Source: Candidatus Zipacnadum vermilionense (GTDB taxonomy: Bacteria > Armatimonadota > Zipacnadia > Zipacnadales > Zipacnadaceae). Taken from it: DNA of 64,000 nucleotides. The stretch covers positions 1-64,000 of the forward strand of contig JALGSV010000007.1 in NCBI GenBank assembly GCA_029821755.1, in the 5' to 3' direction. The stretch's first letter is position 1. Every line of letters starts with the position of its first letter. Of this stretch, positions 8,098 through 16,518 are shown piece by piece. Under the pieces are notes generated by a model. It saw only the letters and a list, made by a program, of their open reading frames with translations. It was not told the DNA's origin and did not search any database. A program made the position numbers and the translations under genes.

Positions 8098-9282
8098 TCA
8101 CCTCCTCCGCCTCCGTCCCCCTCCCGCCAGCTTCGCCACGCTCCCCAGCGCGTGACTCCCCAGCAGCCCCGCCACTATCGTCAGCCCTCCCGCGACTGCG
8201 ACCGGCGCGAGTGCGCCGATCATCTTGCGCTTGCCCTGCGCGGCGGCGTCCTCCGGCGTCAGCCAATCCCAGGCCTCCGCCGGTATCCACTCCTCCCGCG
8301 AGGACAGCGGGCGGTGTGCCTTCAGACTCCCGGCAGGTATGTGCGTAGTGCGGCGGCTCTTGCCGGAGTAGTGCGCCTCCATCAGCCCCGGCGGCGCGAG
8401 AATCGGCGCGCCATCCTTCAGGCAGGGCACGTACCCTTGCGCCCGCAGGCACTTGCGTGTATGCAGCACCACGGGCACAATCCACGCGGCCTGACTCAGC
8501 AGCGCCCAGACAACCATACCGGGCAGGCTACCCTCAATCAGCGCCGTGTAGCACAGCACAGAGAACGGCAGCGGGCACAGCCAGAAGCAGAGGGCGGCGT
8601 GCGCAAGTTGACCCCAGGGGGTCAGCCAAAACGACTTGACGCCTTCGCGGTAGACGGGGACCAGGGACTCAACCTGGACCGGGATGCGGCCCCGGCCTCC
8701 GCAGTTGGAGCACTGCACCGCTTGCTGTCCTCCGGGCACTGCGGCGTACCGGTATCCGTGGCCTTGGCAGGCCGGGCATGGCACCTCCCGCGGTCCCTGC
8801 GGCTGCCCCGGCTGCCGGTCAAGCTGCACGTCAAGGACGGCGGGTATGGTGGCGGCCTTCCGGCGCGGGCATTGTCCCCCGCTGGCCGAGCGGGCAGGGG
8901 GAGCAGCCGGCGCGTTGCGTGCCGGCCTTGGCGTGGGCGCGCTCTGCGGCGGGCCATGCACAGCATTAGCGGCCGCGTTAGCAAGCGCCGCCACGACCGG
9001 CTCCGCCGCCTCCCTGATGCCGCTGGGAAGTGCCGAGGAGGCCCGGTCGGTGGCGATATGGACGGCGCCGGCGAGCGCGCCGGAAGCCGGGTTCTTGCGC
9101 CGGGACAACGCCGCGACTGCGGCGAGTGCGGCGAGTGCGGGCCCCGTCACGAAGTCGTGGAACAGTATGCGATGCCGCCGGCCCAGGTAGGGGGCTGGGG
9201 AGTCAAGCGCCTTATTGCCCTCATCGTGCTCGTCGCCAGTGAATAGCCGATTGATTGGCCGATGCGTCGCGTGCCGGGGCAT
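8098..9282 (-). CDS. Membrane protein with DnaJ-like zinc finger, unknown function
   Basis: 394 residues that match no family I can name. Near residue 168 comes CPACQGHGYRY, and then CSNCGGRGRI, a pair of CxxCxGxG knuckles like half of the DnaJ zinc domain. They are followed by two or three hydrophobic segments (LAHAALCFWLCPLPFSVLCY; MVVWALLSQAAWIVPVVL), and another (VAVAGGLTIVAGLLG) lies near the C-terminus, which ends in a run of arginines. The region before the finger is rich in Ala and Pro. ATG 9282 has GGAGG 9 bases upstream, which supports both the gene and its start. It could be a membrane-bound chaperone-like or redox protein (inference). Confidence 0.6.
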   Translation of the reverse strand: MPRHATHRPINRLFTGDEHDEGNKALDSPAPYLGRRHRILFHDFVTGPALAALAAVAALSRRKNPASGALAGAVHIATDRASSALPSGIREAAEPVVAALANAAANAVHGPPQSAPTPRPARNAPAAPPARSASGGQCPRRKAATIPAVLDVQLDRQPGQPQGPREVPCPACQGHGYRYAAVPGGQQAVQCSNCGGRGRIPVQVESLVPVYREGVKSFWLTPWGQLAHAALCFWLCPLPFSVLCYTALIEGSLPGMVVWALLSQAAWIVPVVLHTRKCLRAQGYVPCLKDGAPILAPPGLMEAHYSGKSRRTTHIPAGSLKAHRPLSSREEWIPAEAWDWLTPEDAAAQGKRKMIGALAPVAVAGGLTIVAGLLGSHALGSVAKLAGGGRRRRR

Positions 9283-9563
9283 GCCCAACCGCCTCCATCC
9301 CGCAGTCGGGGCGAGCTGAGAGACACCCAGTCTCAGACTGCTCTGCTCCTAATCTACTTCGCCGTCGCCGCAACATTTCCTGCCAGCCCATCATGTTTCT
9401 TGGACGCCAGACTTGCTCCGCTGATTCTATCCATCTGAACTCGTCGTCGCCACCGTCCCCGTTTCTCCTGCCGCGCGGCGCACGTACCCCCCCGCCCTAC
9501 CGAGAAGGACCCCCTCCCCTCCCCGAAGAACCTCCCTCCCATCACGCCTCGGGAGGGTCCCCT
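9283..9563. other. Intergenic gap with pyrimidine-rich strand
   Basis: Divergent gap between the zinc-finger membrane protein and fucK. The plus strand is markedly C/T-rich from about 9440 to 9540 with several runs of 5-7 C. I see no convincing promoter, RNA or open frame. Confidence 0.4.
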
Positions 9564-11057
9564 ATGCCCAAACTCGCTATCGTGCTCGATTGTGGGGCTA
9601 CTAATGTGCGGGCTATTGCCGTGGATGAGGTCGGCAATATCGTGGCGGCGGCGGGGGTGGCTAATGCGCCAGCCCCGCATCCGGAGGGGCTGATCTGGGA
9701 CATGGAGGAACTGTGGGGGAAGCTGGCCGGGGCCTGCCGGGAGGTGTGCGCGCAGGTGCCGGCGGAGGACCTGGCCGCGGTGACCTGTACCACCTTCGGG
9801 GCGGATGGCGCGCCGGTGGACGCGGCGGGGGAGCTGACCTACCCGCTGATCTCGTGGGCCGATGACCGGCGGACGGCGGAGCTGGCCAAGCAGGTGGCGG
9901 TGGACCCCGGCGGCTGGCCGCTGTTTGCCGGGACCGGGTACCAGATCATCACCTTCGATACGCTGCTGCGATTGATGTGGCTGCGGGAGAATCACCCGGA
10001 GACGCTGGAGCGGGCAGAGACCTTCCTGATGACGCCGGGGCTGCTGAGCTTCCGGCTGTGCGGGGAGAAGTCCATTGACCCGACCATCGCGGGGACGGGG
10101 ATGATGATGGACATGGCGGCGCGGGACTGGGCGCCGGACCTGTTGGCCACGGCGGGCTTGACGCCGGAGTTCTTCCCGCGCTGGGTGGAGCCGGGGGAGG
10201 TGATCGGCGAGGTGACGGCCGCGGCGGCGGCGCAGACGGGCCTGCCGGCGGGCCTGCCGGTGGTGGCGGCGGGGCATGACACGCAGTTCGCCCTCTTCGG
10301 TGCGGGGGCGCGGCCCGAGGAGGCGGTGCTCTCCAGCGGGACCTGGGAGATTCTGATGGTGCGCTCGCCGCAGTATACGGCCACCGAGGAGGGCTTCCGC
10401 GAGGGGCTGATGATCGAGGCGGACGCGGTGCGGGGCTGGTGGAATCCGCAACTGCTGATGATGGGCAGCGGAGTGCTGGAGTGGGTGCGGGACAATTTCT
10501 TTGCCGGCGTGGAGGGCGAGGAGGCGTACGAGACGATGATCGCCGCGGGGCGGGAGGTGGCGCCGGGGAGCGAGGACGTCGTCTTCCTGCCCAGCTTCGT
10601 CCCCGACAGTGGGCCGACCGCAAAGTATAAGGTGCCCGGGGCGGTGCTGGGGCTGGGCCTGCAGACCAGTCCGGGCCAGGTCTACCGGGCGGCGCTGGAG
10701 GGGCTGTGCTTCCAGATGCGCTGGGCGATTGAGATCCTGCGCCAGTGCGTCGGCTTCTCCGCGCAGGGCCTGCGCGTAGTGGGCGGCGGCTCGCGCAACG
10801 CCCTGTGGAACCAGCTCCGGGCGGACATCAGCGGCCTGCCGGTGACGGTGATCGCTCAGAAGGAGGCGACGGTGCTGGGGGCCTCGCGCTTTGCGCTGCG
10901 GGGCGCGGGGGTGTTCGGGACGTTGGAGGAGGCTCAGGCGGCGCTGCGCCTGGATGAGACGGTGTATGAGCCGGGCGCGGGGCGGGAGGAATACGACGGG
11001 AGGTACCAGCGGTTCCGGAGGTTCCCGGAGGCGCTGGGAAGGGTGTATGGGGAGTAG
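9564..11057 (+). CDS. fucK: L-fuculokinase
   Basis: 497 residues of the FGGY kinase family; phosphorylates L-fuculose to L-fuculose-1-phosphate. The fit to enterobacterial FucK, compared from memory, is close throughout: VLDCGATNVRAIAVD at the N-terminus, TTFGADGAPVD, AGHDTQFALFGAGA, VLSSGTWEILMVRS, SGVLEWVR and the ATP-site GGGSRN-LWNQ. This separates it from rhamnulokinase and xylulokinase. ATG 9564 has GGGAGGG 6 bases upstream; the longer frame from 9255 is low-complexity and not family sequence. No fucose isomerase or aldolase gene is adjacent, so the rest of the pathway must lie elsewhere. Confidence 0.9.
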   Translation: MPKLAIVLDCGATNVRAIAVDEVGNIVAAAGVANAPAPHPEGLIWDMEELWGKLAGACREVCAQVPAEDLAAVTCTTFGADGAPVDAAGELTYPLISWADDRRTAELAKQVAVDPGGWPLFAGTGYQIITFDTLLRLMWLRENHPETLERAETFLMTPGLLSFRLCGEKSIDPTIAGTGMMMDMAARDWAPDLLATAGLTPEFFPRWVEPGEVIGEVTAAAAAQTGLPAGLPVVAAGHDTQFALFGAGARPEEAVLSSGTWEILMVRSPQYTATEEGFREGLMIEADAVRGWWNPQLLMMGSGVLEWVRDNFFAGVEGEEAYETMIAAGREVAPGSEDVVFLPSFVPDSGPTAKYKVPGAVLGLGLQTSPGQVYRAALEGLCFQMRWAIEILRQCVGFSAQGLRVVGGGSRNALWNQLRADISGLPVTVIAQKEATVLGASRFALRGAGVFGTLEEAQAALRLDETVYEPGAGREEYDGRYQRFRRFPEALGRVYGE

Positions 11058-11059
11058 AC

Positions 11060-11125
11060 GCCTCACCCCCCTGCCCCCCTCTCCTTCGCTTTGCTCGGGA
11101 GGAGGAGGGGTTTGAGGGGGCTGGC
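11060..11125. repeat. Type A dispersed repeat
   Basis: CTCACCCCCCTGCCCCCCTC at the left and GGAGGAGGGGTTTGAG at the right form a long imperfect hairpin just after fucK. Same family as 4758, 11607, 27397 and 29545. Confidence 0.65.
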
Positions 11126-11148
11126 GGTTGGCTGAACGGCAGGGATCC

Positions 11149-12744
11149 ATGGCTGAAGGTGGGAGGACAAACGGTAAGCCGATGTGGCCGTATGCCCTGG
11201 TGGCGGGGCTAGCGGCGCTGCTGGCACGGTTGCCTTTTCTGACCAGCCTGCCGCCAACCTGGGACAGCGTGCAGTATACGCTGGCCGTGCTGCGCTACGA
11301 CATTGAGCTACACCAGCCGCATCCGCCGGGGTACTTCCTGTATGTGTACGCGGGTAAGGCTATCCACGCGCTGGGGCTGGAGCCGTATGCGAGCTTGGTG
11401 GCGCTGAGTCTGGTGGCCGGGGCGGTGATGGCTGCGGTGCTGGTGGCCTGGGCGGGGAAGCTAGGGGGACCCAGAGCCGCGCTGGCCACCGGGGCGCTGA
11501 CCGTGCTGTCGCCGCTGGCCTGGCACAGCGCTACGACGGGGGATACGTATGCGGTATCGGGGATGATGGCGGCGCTGGTGGGGTGGCTGGGGTGGAGGCT
11601 GCTGACGTCTCACCCCCCTGGCCCCCTCTCTGCGCGCAGACGCGCTGGGCAGGAGAGGGGCAGTGCGGAGGGCAGTGGCGGGCTGGAAAGCCCGGCCCAC
11701 GCGGAGGGGAGGGGACCGGCGAGGAGGCCTGTCCTCCTGCAGGCGGCGCTGGCTGGACTGGCACTGGCCGTGGCGGGAGGGATGCGGCCGACCGATGCGG
11801 CGTTCCTCTTCCCGCTCTGGGTGTACTGCGTGGCGTCCAGAGGCACGCGGGCGCTGGTGGTGGGGATGGTGGCCCTGGCGCTGGGGACGGCGGCGTGGGT
11901 GGTGCCGATGCTGCGGATGACGGGAGGCCTGGGGCGATACCTGGAGATTAGCCACCGGCTGAGCGCGGGGGTACTGGGAGTCTCGCCGTGGGCGGAGCCG
12001 GGGCGGGCCGGGCAGTATCTGGGCGCGCTGGCCCTGGCGGCGCTGGCGGTGCTGTTCGTCGGTTGGGTGCTGGTCCCCCTGGCGCGGGGGACGGAGCTGA
12101 CGCGGGCGCGGTGGTTCCTGATTCTGTGGCTGGCGCCGGCGGGCGTGTTCTTCGTCGCGGTGCACCTGGGGCCGCCGGGGTACCTGATGGTCCTAGCCCC
12201 GCCGCTGCTGCTGCTGGCGGGAGTCGGAATGGGGCGGGCGCTGGCGAGCCTGGGCTGGGGCCGGGGGCTGGGCCTGCTGGTGGTAGTGCTGGCCCTGAAC
12301 GGAATGTTCCTCAAGACCACCGTGATTGACGGCCAGCAGGCGCAGGCGCGGCACTTCCGGGAGATCCAGGCGGCCTGCGCACCATACGCGGGCCCAGAGA
12401 CGGTGGTGCTGACGACCGCGGGACGGACGAGGGTGCCTCGTGCCGACCTGCCCTTCCGCGCGGCGATGTACCTCCTGCCCGAATGCGATGTCTTCCTGTA
12501 CCCACTGGAATCTACCGGGCCGATCGGGGGGATGCCCAACGAAGGGCGGGGGTGGAGGAGCTACCTCCGGACGGGGCCGGTGACGGTGCGGGCGCGCTGG
12601 GTGCTGGTGGACGCGACGCTGGTGCGGTACCTGCCGCCCGGTACCCAGCCCCGGCTGGTGGTGTCGAACCCGGAAGGTGAGTTATGGGCGGTAGAGGTAC
12701 CGAGGGGAGAGGTGAGGCTGGAAAGCGCGGGCGTGGAGTGGTGA
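11149..12744 (+). CDS. GT39/ArnT-like polytopic membrane glycosyltransferase
   Basis: 531 residues with about ten hydrophobic segments. The luminal-loop signature TWDSVQYTLAVLRYDIELHQPHPPGY resembles the acidic motif of dolichyl- or undecaprenyl-phosphate-sugar-dependent transferases (GT39/PMT, ArnT) and the related DUF2723 family, so it probably glycosylates an envelope molecule. The start is ATG 11149, with AGGGA just upstream; TTG 11128 is possible. Unusual: between two membrane segments, at about residues 155-196, the protein contains a low-complexity block (SARRRAGQERGSAEG..GGLESPAHAEGRG) that is encoded by intergenic-type repeats inserted in frame. The downstream MazG-like gene follows after about 80 bases. 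Confidence 0.72.
   Translation: MAEGGRTNGKPMWPYALVAGLAALLARLPFLTSLPPTWDSVQYTLAVLRYDIELHQPHPPGYFLYVYAGKAIHALGLEPYASLVALSLVAGAVMAAVLVAWAGKLGGPRAALATGALTVLSPLAWHSATTGDTYAVSGMMAALVGWLGWRLLTSHPPGPLSARRRAGQERGSAEGSGGLESPAHAEGRGPARRPVLLQAALAGLALAVAGGMRPTDAAFLFPLWVYCVASRGTRALVVGMVALALGTAAWVVPMLRMTGGLGRYLEISHRLSAGVLGVSPWAEPGRAGQYLGALALAALAVLFVGWVLVPLARGTELTRARWFLILWLAPAGVFFVAVHLGPPGYLMVLAPPLLLLAGVGMGRALASLGWGRGLGLLVVVLALNGMFLKTTVIDGQQAQARHFREIQAACAPYAGPETVVLTTAGRTRVPRADLPFRAAMYLLPECDVFLYPLESTGPIGGMPNEGRGWRSYLRTGPVTVRARWVLVDATLVRYLPPGTQPRLVVSNPEGELWAVEVPRGEVRLESAGVEW
11607..11715. repeat. Type A plus type B repeats inside a coding sequence
   Basis: 11607-11664 is a type A copy (CTCACCCCCCTGGCCCCCTC to CAGGAGAGGGG) and 11681-11707 a type B copy (GCGGGCTGGAAAGCCCGG). 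Elsewhere in the window both lie between genes; here they keep the frame of the membrane protein open and add about 40 codons. Confidence 0.8.
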
Positions 12745-12827
12745 GAGGGTAGGGAGAGGAGGGGGCAGGTGAGTTGCGCACACCGCGAGTTGAGCAAGGA
12801 AGGACGGTGACCGGATTGGGAGAGGAC

Positions 12828-13127
12828 ATGACCCTGAACGAATTCCAGCGCCAGATCGAGCGCATCTACTACGCCAAGGACGCCGGGCGGGGGATGGAGG
12901 CGACCTTCATGTGGTTCGTGGAGGAAGTGGGGGAGCTGTCCCGGGCGCTGCGGCGGGAGGATCGAGCGGAGGTGGCCGAGGAGTTCGCGGACGTGCTGGC
13001 GTGGCTCAATACGCTCGCCTCGATCGCGGGCGTGGAGCTGGCGGAGGCGGTGGCGAAATACTCCGGGGGGTGTCCGAAGTGTGGCGGGGAGCCGTGCCGG
13101 TGCGGGGAGCCCCGCCCCTCTCGCTAA
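12828..13127 (+). CDS. MazG-like nucleotide pyrophosphohydrolase
   Basis: 99 residues of the all-alpha NTP pyrophosphatase family, which removes pyrophosphate from non-canonical or excess nucleotides. The metal-binding pattern is EEVGELSRAL (ExxE) followed by EEFADVLAWL (ExxD). The C-terminus adds a CPKCGGEPCRCG knuckle, a small zinc-ribbon-like tail also seen in some members. ATG 12828 is chosen because homology starts there (MTLNEFQRQIERIYY) and GGGAG lies 5 bases upstream; GTG 12807 is an alternative with an AAGGA site. It ends about 30 bases before the rpsE promoter. Confidence 0.85.
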   Translation: MTLNEFQRQIERIYYAKDAGRGMEATFMWFVEEVGELSRALRREDRAEVAEEFADVLAWLNTLASIAGVELAEAVAKYSGGCPKCGGEPCRCGEPRPSR

Positions 13128-13158
13128 ACCTGCCCCGGAGTCGGTCGTCGACCGGCAG

Positions 13159-13187
13159 TTGACATCAGACTCCTGCTGTGCTATTGT
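13159..13187 (+). promoter_or_regulatory. Sigma-70-like promoter of rpsE
   Basis: TTGACA at 13159-13164, a 17-base spacer and TATTGT at 13182-13187. The predicted start near 13194 leaves a 60-base leader with a small hairpin (CGCCTCC 13197-13203 against GGAGGCG 13214-13220). Confidence 0.75.
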
Positions 13188-13252
13188 TATCCAAGACGCC
13201 TCCTGCCTGCTGGGGAGGCGAGCTTACTCTAGGGCGGAGGTTCCACGCTAAA

Positions 13253-13912
13253 GTGCTATCCCAACGCGACAAACTCGCAGAAGAGTCCTTTGAGGACCGC
13301 GTTATCCGTATAGACCGGACCCGCAAGACCGTCAAGGGCGGTCGCATCTCCTCGGCGCGGGTCGTGGTGGCTATCGGCGATCGCCATGGGCGCGTCGGTC
13401 TGGGGGTCGGCAAGGCCCTGGCCGTGCCGGACGCCATTGACAAGGCCATCAAGCAGGCCCGCAAGAACGTCATCCGCATCCCGCTGGATGGCTTCACCAT
13501 TCCGCACCTGATCCAGGCCAAGGTCGGCGGCGCCGAGATTCTGCTCAAGCCCGCCTCGCGTGGTACCGGGATCATCGCCGGGGGCGCCACCCGGCAACTC
13601 ATTGAAGTTAGCGGCATTCGGGATATTCTGACCAAGTCGCTGGGCTCGGGCAACGTCTTCAACCGCGCTCAGGCCTGCTTCGCCGCACTCCAGGCGCTCC
13701 GCAACCCGCAAGAGCTGGCGGACCTGCGGGGAACCTCGGTGCCGGCCATGCTCGGCCGCACCGTGACCGACGGGTACGATGCCGAGGCACAAGCCCAGGT
13801 TGAGGCCGAGGCGCAAGCGAAGGCCGAGGCGGAAGCCAAGGCACAAGCCAAGGCCGAGGCGGCCGCTGCCCCCGAGGAGAAGGCCGCGACGGAGGAAGTT
13901 GCCACCACGTAG
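13253..13912 (+). CDS. rpsE: Ribosomal protein S5, outside a ribosomal operon
   Basis: 219 residues of small-subunit protein S5. The N-terminal double-stranded-RNA-binding fold (KTVKGGRISSARVVVAIGD, GRVGLGVGKA-VPDAIDKA) and C-terminal domain (PASRGTGIIAGGATRQLIEV) are complete. A 35-residue tail rich in Ala, Glu, Gln and Lys follows, which ordinary S5 lacks. The gene normally sits in the spc operon between rplR and rpmD; here it is alone, with its own promoter at 13159 and a strong terminator at 13940. GTG 13253 is the first sensible start downstream of the promoter; a GGAGG lies 12 bases before it. It may be the sole S5 or a second copy. Confidence 0.9.
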   Translation: MLSQRDKLAEESFEDRVIRIDRTRKTVKGGRISSARVVVAIGDRHGRVGLGVGKALAVPDAIDKAIKQARKNVIRIPLDGFTIPHLIQAKVGGAEILLKPASRGTGIIAGGATRQLIEVSGIRDILTKSLGSGNVFNRAQACFAALQALRNPQELADLRGTSVPAMLGRTVTDGYDAEAQAQVEAEAQAKAEAEAKAQAKAEAAAAPEEKAATEEVATT

Positions 13913-13939
13913 CTCGGCCCTCGCCACCAGATACTAGGA

Positions 13940-13974
13940 CGGCCCCGGCGCATGCGCCGGGGCCGTTGTGTTTT
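13940..13974 (+). terminator. Rho-independent terminator of rpsE
   Basis: A perfect 12-bp stem, CGGCCCCGGCGC at 13940-13951 with its complement at 13954-13965, followed by TTGTGTTTT. Confidence 0.9.
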
Positions 13975-14171
13975 CCAGGGGAGCACAAGCTTCCCAGCCT
14001 GTGCCTTCTCCCTCCCCTCAACGTCCCAGATGCACCTCCTACTCGCCTCGGTAGGTACTGGTTACTGCGGGCGTCAGACTGCGGCTTATGATGACGCCGG
14101 CTGTCCAGTTGGGAACCCCGAGACACGGGTCATCAGGCAGGGCTACCGGCTAGCGCCGCGCCGCCGCCAGG
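13975..14171. other. Intergenic gap, nothing recognised
   Basis: Between the two convergent terminators. No convincing gene, RNA or repeat was seen. Confidence 0.4.
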
Positions 14172-14206
14172 CAAAAGCCGGCGGAGGTCTCTGGCCTCCG
14201 CCGGCT
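14172..14206 (-). terminator. Rho-independent terminator, minus strand
   Basis: AGCCGGCGGAGG at 14176-14187 pairs perfectly with 14195-14206. Read on the minus strand the stem ends in CTTTTGCC, so it would end transcripts of the secreted-protein gene at 14337. Confidence 0.75.
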
Positions 14207-14336
14207 GGGGTGGGTTCGGTCCGATTGCTGGCGTGCTTCTGTTGCCCCGAGAGTGATGTTTGCTACGAATGAGTGCGATGTAGTTCGACGGTCGTGTGCT
14301 CGCTCTCCGGCGGGTACAGATACCCCGCCTTGTCGG

Positions 14337-14756
14337 CTATCCCGTCCGCGTGGCGATGATCATGGCTTCCAGCAGCCTCCCCCGCCAGTACTGCGCCAGC
14401 CAATACACGCTGGAGTTGTTGGCGCGGGCGTCGGGCTGGGTTACGGTCAACAGCAGTCGCCCCGGCGCCTCGATAACCGTCTCTCGGCCGAGTTTGCGCA
14501 CGGTGATGCGGCCAACTAGGTCCTCGTCTTCGTGGGCGAACTGCTCGGCCATGAGGTCCTGCAGCCGTAGCTGTATCTCCGCGGCCCTCTGGGCCGGCGT
14601 CATCCCTCCCGCGGCCACGCGTATGCGTAGAATCAGGTGGCCGTCCCAAGTCAGGGGCACGTTATCCTGGCCCAGGGAACCGACGCTGAGCGCCGCTGCC
14701 AGGGCCATGAGCGCCCCGAGCACTCCCACGGCCACCCGCAGGTGCATTTTCCGCAA
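14337..14756 (-). CDS. Secreted hypothetical protein
   Basis: 139 residues. An N-terminal signal peptide (HLRVAVGVLGALMALAAALS) is followed by a compact domain with alternating beta strands (HLILRIRVAAGG, GRITVRKLGRETVIEAPG, RLLLTVTQPDA). I do not recognise the family. TTG 14756 is preferred because GGGAGG lies 7 bases upstream; ATG 14747 and GTG 14765 are alternatives that change only the first residues. The gene sits between the Gfo/Idh/MocA gene (49 bases upstream, same strand) and its own terminator, so the two may form a transcript. Confidence 0.65.
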   Translation of the reverse strand: MRKMHLRVAVGVLGALMALAAALSVGSLGQDNVPLTWDGHLILRIRVAAGGMTPAQRAAEIQLRLQDLMAEQFAHEDEDLVGRITVRKLGRETVIEAPGRLLLTVTQPDARANNSSVYWLAQYWRGRLLEAMIIATRTG

Positions 14757-14805
14757 ATCTCTCACCTCCCTTTTTGGTGATCTGTAGTTGATAGTCGTCT
14801 AACGT

Positions 14806-15879
14806 CTATAGTTCCACTATCCCCCCGGTCTCCAGGCTCTGGTGGACCCCCGCCGCTATCTTCGTGGCCTCGATGCCGTCGGTGCCGGAGGGGTAGTCGC
14901 CCAGGTCCGCCAGAGACTTGCCCTCTAGTAGTTGGTTCACGTTGAGCGCGAAGTCGGCGATGCTGGTCATCCCGTAGCCCTCCCATACCTTGCGCCCGTA
15001 CTTGTCGGTGCGCCGGCGCAGGAAGGACTTGTTGTGTGTCTGGAGCATCGGCGTGTCCTTGGCGCAGCAGGTAAGGGTGCCCCGGTCCTGGCTATCGCAC
15101 TCCAGCATCCCCTTGGTCCCCACCAGACGAAGGCCCTGGTTGACCACCGCCTCGAAGCCGTCGGGGAGGATCCAGGAGGTGTCAAACGCTACCGTCGCCC
15201 CGTTGTCGAAGAGCACCTTGGCCGAGACCGAGTCCCAGGTATCTACGCCCAGGCTGCGCAGGCGGCCTTTGGCCCCGGTGGCCCAGACGGCCACGCCGTT
15301 GGCGCCGATCAGGAACCGCGCCAGGTCGTAGAAGTGCACCCCCAGGAACCAGGCGGGCGAGGACTTGCCCGCCCAGCCGGGGAACCAGTCGCGCGGGACC
15401 TCCAGGCGGTCCTCCATGTGCGCGTAGCCGTACTGAATCTCCCCCAGGTCTCCCGTGGCGATCTTGTCCCGCATCGCCAGGTGATACTCGTCGTAGCGCT
15501 TGTGGAAGTCCACCATCAACAGGACCCCCGCTTGGGCGCAGGCCTCAGTCATCTCGAGGCAGCCCTCCACCGTCACATCCAGCGGCTTCTCACTCAGCAC
15601 GTGCACCCCTGCCGCCGCCGCGTCCAGAACGATGTCGTGATGGAAGGGGTCGGGGGTGACCACCGTCACCCCGTCCAGGTTCTCCTTCTCCAGCATTTCT
15701 TGGTAGTCCGTGTACGGTTTGAAGGAGAATTCCTGCAGCCGCTGCTCCAACAGCGCCTCGTTGGTGTCGCAGGCCGCGACTAGCTCCGCCTCGCGGGAGT
15801 ATCCCATTTGCCGGAAGCAGCGCAGATGGTTGATGCCGAAGGTGCCAATGCCTACGATGCCGATACGTGCAGTCGCCAT
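14806..15879 (-). CDS. Gfo/Idh/MocA-family oxidoreductase
   Basis: 357 residues. The N-terminal Rossmann fold shows ARIGIVGIGTFGINHL for NAD(P) binding, and the family EKP motif is present (VLSEKPLDV), whose Lys is catalytic in relatives. The C-terminal dehydratase-like sheet domain follows (GLRLVGTKGMLECDS). Such enzymes oxidise or isomerise inositols, sugars and sugar acids; the substrate cannot be read from the sequence. ATG 15879 has AAGGAG 8 bases upstream; the frame is open to 15993 but that part lacks homology. It probably serves the same sugar metabolism as the nearby KDG kinase and fucK. Confidence 0.88.
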   Translation of the reverse strand: MATARIGIVGIGTFGINHLRCFRQMGYSREAELVAACDTNEALLEQRLQEFSFKPYTDYQEMLEKENLDGVTVVTPDPFHHDIVLDAAAAGVHVLSEKPLDVTVEGCLEMTEACAQAGVLLMVDFHKRYDEYHLAMRDKIATGDLGEIQYGYAHMEDRLEVPRDWFPGWAGKSSPAWFLGVHFYDLARFLIGANGVAVWATGAKGRLRSLGVDTWDSVSAKVLFDNGATVAFDTSWILPDGFEAVVNQGLRLVGTKGMLECDSQDRGTLTCCAKDTPMLQTHNKSFLRRRTDKYGRKVWEGYGMTSIADFALNVNQLLEGKSLADLGDYPSGTDGIEATKIAAGVHQSLETGGIVEL

Positions 15880-16518
15880 ATGTGCAACTCCTTGGTGGTC
15901 GTTGGTCGTCGGCACGAACATGGATCGTGGCGGGCGAGTCGGACAGCGTCCGTCGGCCAGACAGCCCGCCTTCGACGGAGTCTCCCAAGCCACGAAGCAC
16001 GGCCATTTTCCCCCGCTAGTCCACCGTCAATCCCCCGCTTTTCCACCTGGTTTTCCACAGGGTCTCCATGCCAGACACCCTCCAACGCCCACGGGGCAGG
16101 CTGCGAAAAAAAAGATTCGCCAAGAGCGTGTGCGCTCAGAGCGCATGCGCTCAGACCCGCCGCCCTCGCGGTCGTCACTCAACCGAACTTCAGTTGGGCA
16201 AGACCGTTGCTATTGAAGGGGTGATAGGAAGTGGTGTGAAGAGGGACGCGCCGTGGGCGGACAGGCTTTCTGCCCTGTCCGCTTCCTGGCCCCAGAGACA
16301 GGCTAGAAAGCCCGTGCTCCTCTGCCCGGTCCCCAAACCGGGCGGCCAGGTGGCGGCGCGCCGAAGTACAAAGATTGCCCCGATGTTTTGCCCCGATAGT
16401 GATCCAGTTGTCGAGCGGGAAGCCAGTCGGCTCTCGCGCGTGGGCGGTATATTCCCTGCGCGGCAGAGCGTTTCCTTCCCGGTCAGGAGAAATGCTAGAA
16501 AAAAGAGACGCGGGCCGC
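15880..16518. other. Long non-coding gap
   Basis: About 640 bases without a gene I can support. It holds a self-complementary stretch at 16137-16150 (GAGCGCATGCGCTC as read on the minus strand) with an A8 run at 16106-16113 that could act as a minus-strand terminator, and a paired type B repeat at 16251-16320. Confidence 0.45.
16251..16320. repeat. Type B repeat, inverted pair
   Basis: Two copies of the type B unit face each other: GGACAGGCTTTCTGCCCTGT at 16259-16278 and ACAGGCTAGAAAGCCCGTG at 16298-16316, separated by about 18 bases. The same head-to-head arrangement is seen at 48301 and 63900. Confidence 0.65.

Noticed and set aside
7900-9246. Long plus-strand open frame of 448 codons
   Set aside because: It lies antisense to the zinc-finger membrane protein gene, begins inside the small Cys-rich gene and has an Arg/Pro-rich text typical of shadow frames in GC-rich DNA.
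9354-11150. Minus-strand open frame of 598 codons
   Set aside because: Antisense to fucK, whose homology is certain; the text is Arg/His/Gln-rich shadow sequence.
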